The notes under the pieces are model-generated. The model saw nothing but the letters and a program-made list of their open reading frames with translations. It did no database searches and was not told where the DNA came from. From Cercis canadensis (Eukaryota; Streptophyta; Magnoliopsida; Fabales; Fabaceae), in the NCBI GenBank assembly GCA_003255065.1, contig QAOA01008311.1:333976-397975 (forward strand): a DNA stretch of 64,000 nt. Reading direction: 5' to 3'. Below, in pieces: positions 24,276-33,641 of this stretch. The position numbers and the translations under genes were made by a program. Each line of letters opens with the position of its first letter. Position 1 is the first letter of the stretch.

Positions 24276-25675
24276 CGATGAAAGAAATGATTCTTATATG
24301 AAGAAAAAGAAAGAATACTTTTTTATAGTACGTGGAAGTTAGAAATCATTCCACAAATTTATGCGTAGTGAAATCCCCACTTTAATTAATAGACTAAATT
24401 TAGTGTTGATTAATTGTATAATTCATTGGAGGGAATAAAGTTTATGTCCATTAATTTACATATAAGAATTCTGTATGATATCGACATATACTACTTTGAT
24501 TCCTTTTCTCTTTGAAAAAAAATAAAATTAAAAGTATGCTTTTATACTATGATCTGCAAATTATTGGAGCATTGATGCTTCCTTCTGTCAAATCCATACT
24601 GTTATTGATAATCAAGATTTTGATGTTAATTGTACATATTGATTAAAGAGCATAAAAAGTTTATTCCTAGTTACCATAGTTATATCTAAATGTATGGGTG
24701 TTTAAAGTGAGAGTTAGCTTTGGTTTAATATTATTATAAGTTATAACAACCGAACAAATCAAGTTACTCCTAGAAATTTTTTATCGTGTTATTTGTTATT
24801 TGTGTAAGTGTCGATTGGTTCAATGCAATGAAATTAAGTTTCTCATAAAAAAAAATATTAAAAGTTCCCTTAATCAAATAATTATACATCATAATTCTAA
24901 TCAAATTAGCCCTGTATGTATTATATTGATATCGAATGATTCTTCTTTATTATAAAAATATTGCATACCTAAGAATAGAACAAATAATGAAAAGAAGAAT
25001 TAGAATATATTCTAAATGTATAAACCATGTGTTAAATGTTAATGGTTGCATATGCTTTTTTGATATGTTTGGTTTGCATGATTTAAGGAAAAAGAATTGA
25101 TGTGGGCCAAGGAGTGAACACTTCCCCCATTTATATAGGGCTAAATTGCATTTTAGGTCATAGAACTATTACACATTTTCTCACTTTCATCCTTATACTT
25201 ACAATTAATTCAAGTAGACCTTAAAAAAAATTTTTGATTGGGTCATAAAAATAAATGTGTTATCTCTGTAACGAGAAAAGCTAACTTAGAATATATTATG
25301 AATTATATTAATAGGACATGCCATGTGGTATTTCCAAGGCATATTATGCTCTTACAGAATTGGTTTAAATTAGCTAAAATGGATGATAAATACTTACAAG
25401 TTCATTGAAGGTGTATATGAAAAAGAAAATAGAAGTAACATGATCGATTGTTCACTAGTGATTGAGAATGTTGAGAAGGGCAACTCTGATTTTGATCAAA
25501 CGCCCTGAACAGAAACTCAAGCCCTTCTTCTTGTATTCAATGCATGATTCTAGTTTCTCCAACTGGTTTTGCAGATTGTTCATTTCTTTAAATTTGCCAT
25601 CTCACGTTTAGCAATGAAAGAGATTATGTTCCCCCATTATGTCTACATGTATTCTTTTTGAATTTTTAGAAGAAA
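23883..25675. other. Intergenic stretch
   Basis: AT-rich. A (TA)n microsatellite lies at 24248-24275. No gene recognised until the hAT-derived sequence at 25676. Confidence 0.4.
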
Positions 25676-26204
25676 ATGGAAGACGAGTATGAACACCAAA
25701 TGGAAGAAAGTAGTAGTTCTAAGCGGCCCAGATTGACTTCCAAAGTGTGGAAAGAGATGGAGAGAATTCGGACAAGTAAAGGTACCAATGTGAAATGCAA
25801 GCATTGTGGCGGTATACTAGGCGAGGCTTCACATTTGAGGCATCACTTGATTAGATGTACTTGAAGCTTTAATGGATAGCACAATTGGACATACCTCGTC
25901 AAAAAAATAACTTTAAGTTTAACCAAGATATGGCTTGTAAAGCCCTTTTGCAATTTATTGTGTATATATGGAAAACATGCATTTAGTATGATAGAAGAAC
26001 GTAAATTTAAGTAATTCTCGCCAACTATGAATCCTGAATTTAAGTAGACATACAGCTAAGAGGGATTTGATGGCTGTTGTGTGAAAGAACGAAATATAGT
26101 TACAGTTGAATTGGGTAATGCACCTAGTAGGATTTGTTTGACTTCAAATAACTAGAGATCTGAGCATACCATGGATAAGTATATTTGTATCATTACAAAT
26201 TAGG
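25676..26204 (+). pseudogene. hAT-type BED-finger transposase pseudogene, copy 1
   Basis: The frame starts MEDEYEH, is followed by a serine patch and KRPRLTSKVW, then a BED-type zinc finger (VKCKHCGGIL...HLRHHLIRC), and hits a stop at 25862-25864. The finger has the C-x2-C and H-x4-C-like ligand pattern of plant hAT transposases and their domesticated SLEEPER relatives. Beyond the stop the sequence still resembles hAT transposase (KFN-D-ACKAL, later NAPSRICLTS) but only with frameshifts, so it is dead. A diverged second copy follows directly. Confidence 0.6.
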
Positions 26205-26263
26205 AAGACGAGGATGAAGATGAAAGTAGTAGTTCTAAGCCACCAAGATTGACGTCCAAAGTG

Positions 26264-26391
26264 CAGGTGTCCTAAAATGAGCTCAACGAAAACAAAAATC
26301 TCGTGTGGAACAGAGTAAAAACTCATTTGATTCTAATTTTTAGTATGAATAGAAACCGTAAAAGCATGGCCTAAAGATATTTTAATCCTTC
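26264..26391 (+). pseudogene. 26S rRNA fragment, first part
   Basis: The sequence AGGTGTCCTAA-ATGAGCTC, followed by AAATCTCGTGTGGAAC and a GGCCTAA segment, matches plant 26S (25S) rRNA in the region upstream of and within the peptidyl-transferase domain. It carries many C-to-T and G-to-A changes, as expected of methylated, unselected DNA. The match continues after the solo LTR at 26764. Confidence 0.85.
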
Positions 26392-26758
26392 TGTGGTGGC
26401 CCCAAGAAATGGGCCCACGTGGAGCCCAAACCAAGTTATGACCCGAAAGGCCCAAAACGGCGAAGCGGGTCACTTATTTGGCCCGACCCGCCAGCTCATG
26501 CTTTCCCCCACTATAAATAGTCCCTCGCCCAGCATAAAGAAGGGGATGTCACTTACAAACATTGATAATCTTTCTTCTCGGATTGAATTAAATAAATCTG
26601 ACTTAATCTTCGGAGCCCGGTAAACCTAACCCGGCCTGGCAATTTTACTCGCAGGTTACTCGTCCACCCGGCAGGCAGAAGGGATAACCGACCTCAGTGG
26701 TTGTGACCGACCTCAAGCTCAGGCTTCGTCAGACCGACCTCAAGCTCAGGCCTCGTCA
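26392..26758 (+). mobile_element. Solo LTR (367 bp) with 5-bp target duplication
   Basis: Begins TGTGGTGGCC and ends CCTCGTCA (TG...CA), flanked by the direct repeat CCTTC at 26387-26391 and 26759-26763. Inside are a TATA box (CTATAAATAG), then a TCTGACTTAA-TCTTCGGAG motif seen in the R-U5 part of many plant Ty3-type LTRs, and a short tandem unit CCGACCTCAAGCTCAGGC. No internal retrotransposon region remains, so LTR-LTR recombination removed it. A single open frame through it is not a gene. Confidence 0.85.
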
Positions 26759-26763
26759 CCTTC

Positions 26764-26850
26764 AAAATTTAAAGTTAGAGGTGTCAAAAAAGTTACCTCA
26801 GAGATAACTAGTTTGTGGCAGCCAAGCGTTCAAAGCGACGTTACTTTTTT

Positions 26851-26882
<32 letters not shown>
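26764..26882 (+). pseudogene. 26S rRNA fragment, second part
   Basis: Continues the first part without loss. It includes TAGAGGTGTC-AAAAAGTTACC, TTGTGGCAGCCAAGCGTTC and CCTTCGATGTCGGCTCTTCC, which are landmark sequences of the 26S rRNA peptidyl-transferase domain. The match ends at CATTGTG, where it overlaps the resuming hAT sequence by TG. Confidence 0.9.
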
Positions 26883-27377
26883 GAAAGAGATGGAGATAAT
26901 TCAGATGAGTAAAGGTGGCAATGTGAAATGCAAGCATTGTGGCGGTATACTAGATGAGACTTCACATTTGAAGCATCACTTGATTAGATGTACTTAAAAC
27001 TTTGATGGATAGCACAATTGGACATACCTCATCAAAAAAGTTTAAGTTTAACCACAGTGAGGCTCATAAAGCCCTTTTCTAATTTATTGTGTATGGAAAA
27101 CATGCATTTAGTATGATAGAAGAACGTAAATTTTTAAGTAATTCTCGCCAACTATGAATCCTGAATTTAAGAGTTTAAGTAGACATACAGCTAAGAGGGA
27201 TTTGATGGACTGCTGTGTGAAAGAACAATATATAGTTAAAGTTGAATTGGGTAATGCACCTAATAGGATTTGTTTGACTTCAGATAACTAGAGATCTGAG
27301 CATACTATGGATGATTATATTTGCATCACCATTGGGTTGACTGTAGTTGGAAATTGCAAAAGAGGGTTATTCGTTTT

Positions 27378-27580
27378 AAGGATTTGACACCTCCTTTTGA
27401 TGGCAACTCCATAGCTGATGAGGTGCCTATTGTTTAATAGGCTAGGGAATTGAAAATGAAATCTGTTTATAAATCAGAATTCTAATTTTAAGGATTTGAC
27501 ACCTCCATAGCTGATGAGGTTCCTATTGTTTAATAGGCTAGGGAATTGAAAATGAAATTTGTTTATAAATCAGAATTCTA
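27378..27580 (+). repeat. Tandem duplication of about 100 bp in hAT-derived sequence
   Basis: 27378-27484 and 27490-27580 share AAGGATTTGACACCTCC, GCTGATGAGGT and GGCTAGGGAATTGAAAATG. The second copy lacks about 14 bases. Confidence 0.8.
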
Positions 27581-28060
27581 AGGCTAACATAGCATCACTC
27601 GTCAATCATGCTATTTAAGCCATACTCTTCAAGCCATGCTCACTGCAGAGTCATTTGTGATGAATGTATTTGTTTCTTTCCCTCTAAATGATGCAGTTTT
27701 CTTTAAGTTACGAACTAAACGTTAACTAGTATATCAGAAACTTCAAATTGATTTCCTAGTAAATTAAAGAATTTTACAATTTGGGAACCCATTAAAATCT
27801 TCTCCCACATTCTTTTGCTGAAACAACAACCATGAAATAGATCATTACTACTTTCCAAGACGAAATGGCAATTGGCATGAGAAGCATGTGCAGTATCCCA
27901 TGTAGCCCATTAAAGAAGTCTGCCTTAGTTCTTAATTTGTTATGAATGGTCCAAGAGCTAACAAAGCTCAAGCATAAGTTGCTAAATGCAAAAACTGCAG
28001 AGGAGTTCTTAATTACCATCATTTAACTAGCTGGTACAGCGGTGCTCTTAGTATTGTATG

Positions 28061-28344
28061 TATACCCATTATGAAGGCCTGATTCCCCATTGGCCCATCT
28101 TAGCCCAATCACTCAAATTATTAAAATACCCTTCATACTTTTATAAATGTTGCATTCCTCACAAGTACTATCACTTTTTCACTCTCTTTTCATTTATCAT
28201 TTTACTTACTCAAGACCGACCTAACTTAACCTTCAGAGTCCGAGTACACCCAGTTTGACCCCTAGTTCACTTATGCTCTTTGTGTAGATCAGACCTCCAA
28301 TATAACCCGATCTCATCTTCCCAACCTCAACACAGGTATCATCA
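28061..28344 (+). mobile_element. Probable second solo LTR (284 bp)
   Basis: The 5-bp repeat GTATG flanks the block (28056-28060 and 28345-28349). The 3' end is ATCATCA; the 5' end is TATACC, which could be a mutated TG start. It carries a TATA-like TTATAAATG and a degraded AACTTAACCTTCAGAGTCCGAG motif related to the one in the solo LTR at 26392-26758, suggesting the same superfamily. Confidence 0.5.
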
Positions 28345-28349
28345 GTATG

Positions 28350-30420
28350 ATTATTGATTCACTTTAGACATAAACCTATATGGTGTTAAAAAATGTTGTT
28401 AATATCCAACTAAAATATAGTTTTAACATAGCTATTTTGTTTCATATCAGTATTGCTTTCGTTATTGATGAATCATATCTTTGTATGCAATGGGCAACCT
28501 GGAAAAACTCATCTTATTTGGTTTGCCTCTATGGAAGTGTTGTAGGAACTGTATTTCTTTCTTGGTTCTTTTTTCGCACAACAAATTTGTCACAGACAAG
28601 TCCTTTTTGGTTTTGGACTTTCTTTACAATTATTTGGGCCATACTTGGGTGGGCCAATCCAAATCGGGTAATGGTTTGGTATATGGGGTGGGATGCAAAC
28701 GGGTTGGCCCATTTAGACAGGGTCTAGTGGGTCATGACCCAAAATAGACATGGCCCACATTGACCTATCTCGACCTTACTCATGAATAGGTTTACTTTCA
28801 TCACAAGTTGAACTATTTATGAACTATGATAAAATTAAAACACCCAAGTAAGGGGAGGGTAGTTCCCTTTTTTTTTTTTTTTTTACTTAATCATTCAACA
28901 AGGGGAAGGTAACTTCCTATCTTTTCCCTTCCTTTCCTTCCCTCTATGAACTATTTCCATTGTATTCAAACTTTCAAGCATTGCGTAACAGACAAATTCA
29001 TGGAGTTATGGGGAATTTGTTACATTTTGTATGACAAGAAGCAATTAAGGAAAAACTTAACAACGTGAATTAATGGTGGGACCAATCAGCCAATAACAAT
29101 ATGACTTTGGGCAAGTACATGTGTCAAATTCTGATTTGTCCACATACACAAGGCTAGCTTACAGACAGGGAAGAGTTTAGTTGGTTAGCTAGAACCAACC
29201 CCGATGTTAAAACATGAAAAGCATAAATTTCAGTATAGAGCAACATTGGAGTTCAATGTTTCCAATCTGGAGAAATTTTTTGATTGAGGTACATCTATCT
29301 GCATCGTCGTACTTAGTTTCATGTTATGTTGCACAGGTACTTTAAAATTGGTGTCCTACTCATTTTCAAGATGTACCAAAAATTTAAAATTCATACTAAA
29401 GGAGTAAACTTGTCTCAACTTCTTTTTTTTTAAAAAAAAAAAATTGGTACATTTTGAAATAGTTAAAATATTCATTTTGACATTATTTTACACTTATTTT
29501 CTTATCCCTCATTAGCTTTGATCTTTCACAAACCCAACTCACATTTTATTCTCTACTGAATTGAAGAAATATGACATGATTTGACGATTAAAATTAGTTT
29601 TTCTAACTACTTTTAAGGTAATTATATATATATGAAAGATGTGGTGTACTCGTACTCCTATTTTTTGAAAAATAGTTGTATCTATATTTTTTATCGTATC
29701 GCATACAAAACTCGTACTAGTACCCGTGCAACATAGGTGTCATACTTTGCTAATTGTTGTGATTCTATAATAGAGAAGGTTATTAAATTATGTGATCTAA
29801 TAATGAGAGTTTTAAGCAATATGTAAAAAGTTAAGGTTTGAACTTTTGTGCACAAGACCCACTCCTGTTGTGATTCTAAATTCTAATTATGTAATTTGAA
29901 TTTAGAGACTCCACTGTTCTTCAGGGACAGAAAAGAAAACCAAATGATGCGTTGGTTGTGAACTAGACACCTCCCTTTTCTCTTCTGCCTCAAAAGAGAG
30001 AAAAAGAAAAATATATCATAAGGAATCTTCTCAAGCTGATTTTTTCAGCAAGTGTATCATTTTGCAGTGAATTCCACAATCAAAATGCAAGCCAAATGCC
30101 ATATTTTCTGATTAACAATCGCAAACGACAGATTGAGGGTTCCGGCAAACAACAGAAAGAAAAGGAGAAACACAACTGAACATTGCCTTGTTAAACATAA
30201 TCTACTTTGTCAGTTATCAGTGGTAATGGTTTAAACCAAATATATAACACAGTATAAATATACACAAAGATCAGTACAAACAAAGTGAATGATTTGGAAA
30301 AATAATATGCATCAAGTTTATGGGACACTCCCTGCCTTGCAGATTTTGGGTTTGTGATATGACATCACACCACGAAGCATTCGAGCTAGGCATTTGTGTT
30401 CTTCAACTCAACGGAAAAAT
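28350..30420. other. Intergenic repeat-derived stretch
   Basis: GGGTCATGACCC and GGGTTGGCCC-type sequence near 28630-28760 looks transposon-derived. 28850-28990 resembles subterminal sequence of the Tourist-like family. A possible Helitron end (CTAG at 29717-29720 next to ACCCGTGC) is also present. No gene recognised. Confidence 0.35.
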
Positions 30421-30426
30421 GAAAAT

Positions 30427-30507
30427 GATCAATATCGGTGATCACCAAGAGCAGAGAAAATAGCTTTTGATGATCTTCTCTGATTTTGATGATAACCAAT
30501 ATCCATC
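30427..30507 (-). ncRNA. Candidate microRNA precursor hairpin
   Basis: Two 32-base arms, 30427-30458 and 30476-30507, pair end to end with no bulges around a 17-base loop: 25 Watson-Crick pairs of 32, plus two G-U pairs if transcribed from the minus strand. The minus-strand reading is favoured because a TATATAAA box sits about 110 bases upstream of the hairpin. Minus-strand arms contain GATATTGGTTATCATC (5') and CTTGGTGATCACCGATATTG (3'). Neither is a conserved microRNA I recognise; the start of the 5' arm recalls the MIR171 passenger strand, but the TTGAGCCG core of miR171 is absent. The alternative is a small foldback of transposon origin. Confidence 0.4.
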
Positions 30508-30618
30508 CATCTCAATATCTATGTGAAAGTAGAAGAAAGTGAGAGGAAAAAAGATGTGTGAGGTTATTTCTTTGAGCATAGCATGGAAGGTAGCTTCCCT
30601 TGCTCCAGCTAGTGGCTC

Positions 30619-30626
30619 TTTATATA
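30619..30626 (-). promoter_or_regulatory. TATA box upstream of the candidate hairpin
   Basis: The minus strand reads GCTATATAAAGAGCC, a consensus plant TATA box. A transcript would start near 30590 and run through the hairpin at 30507-30427. Confidence 0.45.
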
Positions 30627-31043
30627 GCATCTAGCCCATGCCAATTGCATTATCAGAATGCTTATTATATATTACGTAATGTCAAACTATGTCTCAGGAA
30701 GACATATAAAAAGAAATTTAGTAGGTCCAATGAAACTCATATTATTGTAGTAACTGTTGACGAAATGTGACAATAGGTATGTAAATAGCATTATCACTCT
30801 GGCACTCTCTTTTCTGTGGCTCCATTGAACTTTATTCTTGTGTGATTAAATGTAAAATATTTGTGAAGATTGCAAGTGAAGTAAGCACAAATCTCATTAA
30901 TTTGATTTCGACATAGTAAGTTTAGCAATTTGTAGCTGCATAAAAATGAATTCCTTTTGAATGCGCATGCTCCCTAGTCCCCTCCTTTTGATGCAGCCTT
31001 TTGTGATAACCACACAGTCTTAATAAGCAGCAATTTGTTGGAA

Positions 31044-31172
31044 TCATGATTCCTCGCCAATTGCATTATGCAGCAAAGGAATGTCTTCCTTGTGCAGCTT
31101 TTTCTGAAGCCAAAGCTGCAGCTCTTGTCTTCCTTGCTCAGTTTTTAATTCATGCATTGAAAGATTAGTGTC
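31044..31172 (-). CDS. Orphan terminal-exon candidate, function unknown
   Basis: After a good acceptor (TTTGGTTCAG ending at 31173) the minus strand reads 42 codons and a TGA. The product is hydrophilic and helix-prone, with HELKTEQGRQELQLWLQKK and ending HNAIGEES. Codon content is far less AT-biased than the surroundings and the exon is phase 0. No upstream exon was found, and the next gene upstream (the MYB-CC gene) has its own stop. It may be a remnant of a lost or moved gene, or the last exon of a gene whose other exons I could not see. Confidence 0.3.
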   Translation of the reverse strand, partial: DTNLSMHELKTEQGRQELQLWLQKKLHKEDIPLLHNAIGEES

Positions 31173-31179
31173 CTGAACC

Positions 31180-32941
31180 AAATTAGGAGCTTATATATAT
31201 CCATAATTCTAGACTTAAGATCATCTCCATCTTCCTTTAGCAATTGGGTTGTGAACAAAACTCTAAGGTCTGCTAGCTACTTATTGCTCATAATGCTTGT
31301 AAATGGGTGTCAAGTGATATTGTAATTTTGGGCCTATTCCCATCTCCTCTGTCCCTTCCTTTTGGTTACAGGATAAGGGAAATGGAGGTGTTCTTTGTGA
31401 TTGTTAAGGGAAAGAGAAACCAAGTGATATGGCCAAGTTGACAGACAACTTTGAGTTGTTGCTGTTAATTGAGGAAGCACTAGATAGTTTTCCATCCAAC
31501 CTTTTAAACGTGGGTGTTTGTGCTAGGTCCGACCATGCACTACTTATCCTTTTGTTACTGCAACTCCACTTAAGGGTTTTTAAAAGTAATGCTTTATTTG
31601 TACTCATTAAAGTTCTTCCACTTTACAATTTGTAGAGTTTATATATTACAAACCAATTTTACAATTAAAGTTCTTCTATCATCAACTCTCTCTATCTCTC
31701 TTTAATTCTTAGAGAAGCTAACCAAATACACACGTAGATATATCATTAATTCTTTATTTTATTATTTATTTTTGTTCTTTTGCATGACTTCCTCATAATC
31801 AACCAAAACTCTATCAGTTATGTGGTCCTCGTCCTCTATTGATAGCCTTGTGGAGCAAAAACGTGGGCTAAGCCTCCCATTAGTGATGAGGAAACACATT
31901 CGAATATAACAAATAATCAAACTTTGAAAATTTAGCAATAAAAATGTTATGTATACATCTCAAATTTATACCGTTTCATACACGGTAAGCCTTAATTTAA
32001 AATTGGGCCAATTTTGGCCTAGCCCAATTTAAAATTTTAAAAAAATTAAGATGAAATTACTTGTATAATTCTTCTAATTAAAATATAAAAATTATTAAAT
32101 AGTATTATTTATGCACCTATTGTAAGAAAGGTTAGCCACCACATCTTTAAGGAATGATTTTTAGAATTAAAAATGTTCAATTCATTAAGAAATATATTTA
32201 GAGCTAGGCTTCACTTGATTTTCATTGAAACAAAAACCTTACTCATGAAAAATCTATTATAAAATAGTGATGTTATTGGAGTCATGAAAGATTTAGAAGG
32301 CACAAATATGTTATATGATTAAATTTCATGTTAAAAAATAGAGATATTTTTTTATATAAAAAAGGTTATCTTTTATTATATAATCTATTATATTAAATAA
32401 AAAATAATGAGATAAAATATAAATTTATTATATATTTTTACATACATATATACTTTTATTTTTTAACCAAAAAGAATAAAAAAAATAATTTTGTACATTA
32501 AGGTTGGGCTAGCCCGATGGCCTGACATTAGATTGGGTTGGACTAAACATATGTCAACCCAATTAAATTTGGGCTGGGCCGAAACTTGCCTCTAGCCCAA
32601 TTGTAATCTCTAGTTATGCCCTAAATAATATACTATATATATGTAAGCTATGCATCATCAACAACTCAAATACGAATATCAATTAAGTGTACTAGCACAC
32701 ATAACCATTCATTAGCTGTACTTATTATGTGACAGTTCTCAACAAGCTGAAACTTCCATTCAGATCAATATATTACAAACGTTGGCTGCTTCTTAGGTCC
32801 ATCAAGATGTAAATTTGCCCATAATTATTCTTTGAAGGCCCAATATAGAAGCCAACCCATCCCCAATACATAGTAGCATCATCACTATATATATATATCA
32901 TCTCCTTTTATTTGGCAAACACTTATTATAGTTGACAAGAC
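31180..32941. other. Intergenic stretch 3' of the MYB-CC gene
   Basis: AT-rich. 31980-32050 and 32500-32600 contain GCCCAATTT- and GGGCTAGCCC-type sequence in opposite orientations, suggesting a non-autonomous hAT-like element. The upper end should contain the 3' untranslated region of the MYB-CC gene. Confidence 0.35.
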
Positions 32942-33603
32942 TTAAAATAAGAAGCTGGGTACCAAAGGTGATTGGCAAGATGCAAGCTGACTCCAAGAAA
33001 GATTCCAACATTGGTTGTAGAATTGATCTGATGAAGTGGGTGAGGCAAGTTTGAAACTTGTTTCTGAAACATTCTCTTGATCATCAATCCGAAGTTTTTT
33101 CATTGCTCTACTTTGCTCTTCCTCTAGCTGTATTTCTGAGTCAGATTCACAACCTTTATAGGCATTAGATTCAGATTCCTCACAAAGAGAAGGCAGAGAT
33201 GCTGGAGAAGTTGGTTTGCATGGTTTTCTAGTGATTGCTTCTCTGTTCTGAAAATTCTTTTTCATTCCTTCCATGTACCTTCCTTGGGTTTCAATTTTAA
33301 GCTTCAAACTTCTTTGAACCTTCTCACCAAGCAAAACAAAACTTTTCAACAAAAAAAAAAAAATGCTTTCCATTAAAATAAACAAAACTTTTGGTTTTCA
33401 ATTTCGTCATGCCTTATTGATTTATAACAAACTAAAAATTTGATGGGATTTTCTCAAAATAATTTTATTAGATTTTCATTAACATACAAATCCGTTTGGA
33501 ATAGGTGAAAATGGAGGAAATGATTATGAGAAGAAAGAATAATAGGAATGAAAGCTTTAATATCTTATTTGGAAAAGTAAAGGGCATAAGATCAGAGTAA
33601 TGN

Positions 33604-33641
<38 letters not shown>

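Larger units (their letters stand above)
26205..27345 (+). pseudogene. hAT-type BED-finger transposase pseudogene, copy 2, with nested insertions
   Basis: 26205-26263 repeats the copy 1 start (EDEDEDESSSSKPPRLTSKV). The coding sequence is interrupted at 26263/26264 and resumes at about 26881 with WKEMEII and an intact-looking BED finger, then a stop near 26995. Downstream sequence matches copy 1 for about 400 bases and continues further (ICLTSDN, then EHTMDDYICITI and RFKDLTPPFDGNSIADE) in shifting frames. The interruption is a 26S rRNA fragment that itself contains a solo LTR. The short open frame starting near 26815 fuses antisense-free rRNA-derived codons to the finger and is not a real gene. 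Confidence 0.65.

Noticed and set aside
26393-26623. 76-codon plus-strand frame
   Set aside because: It is the solo LTR read through; TG/CA ends and target duplication explain the sequence.
28380-28747. Overlapping open frames of 115 and 88 codons, hydrophobic/aromatic
   Set aside because: No start context, splice sites or family match; the 3' part is repeat-like GGGTCATGACCC sequence.
30427-30507. Assignment of the hairpin to the MIR171 family
   Set aside because: Only the first bases of the 5' arm (GATATTGG) agree; the mature TTGAGCCG core is absent from the 3' arm.
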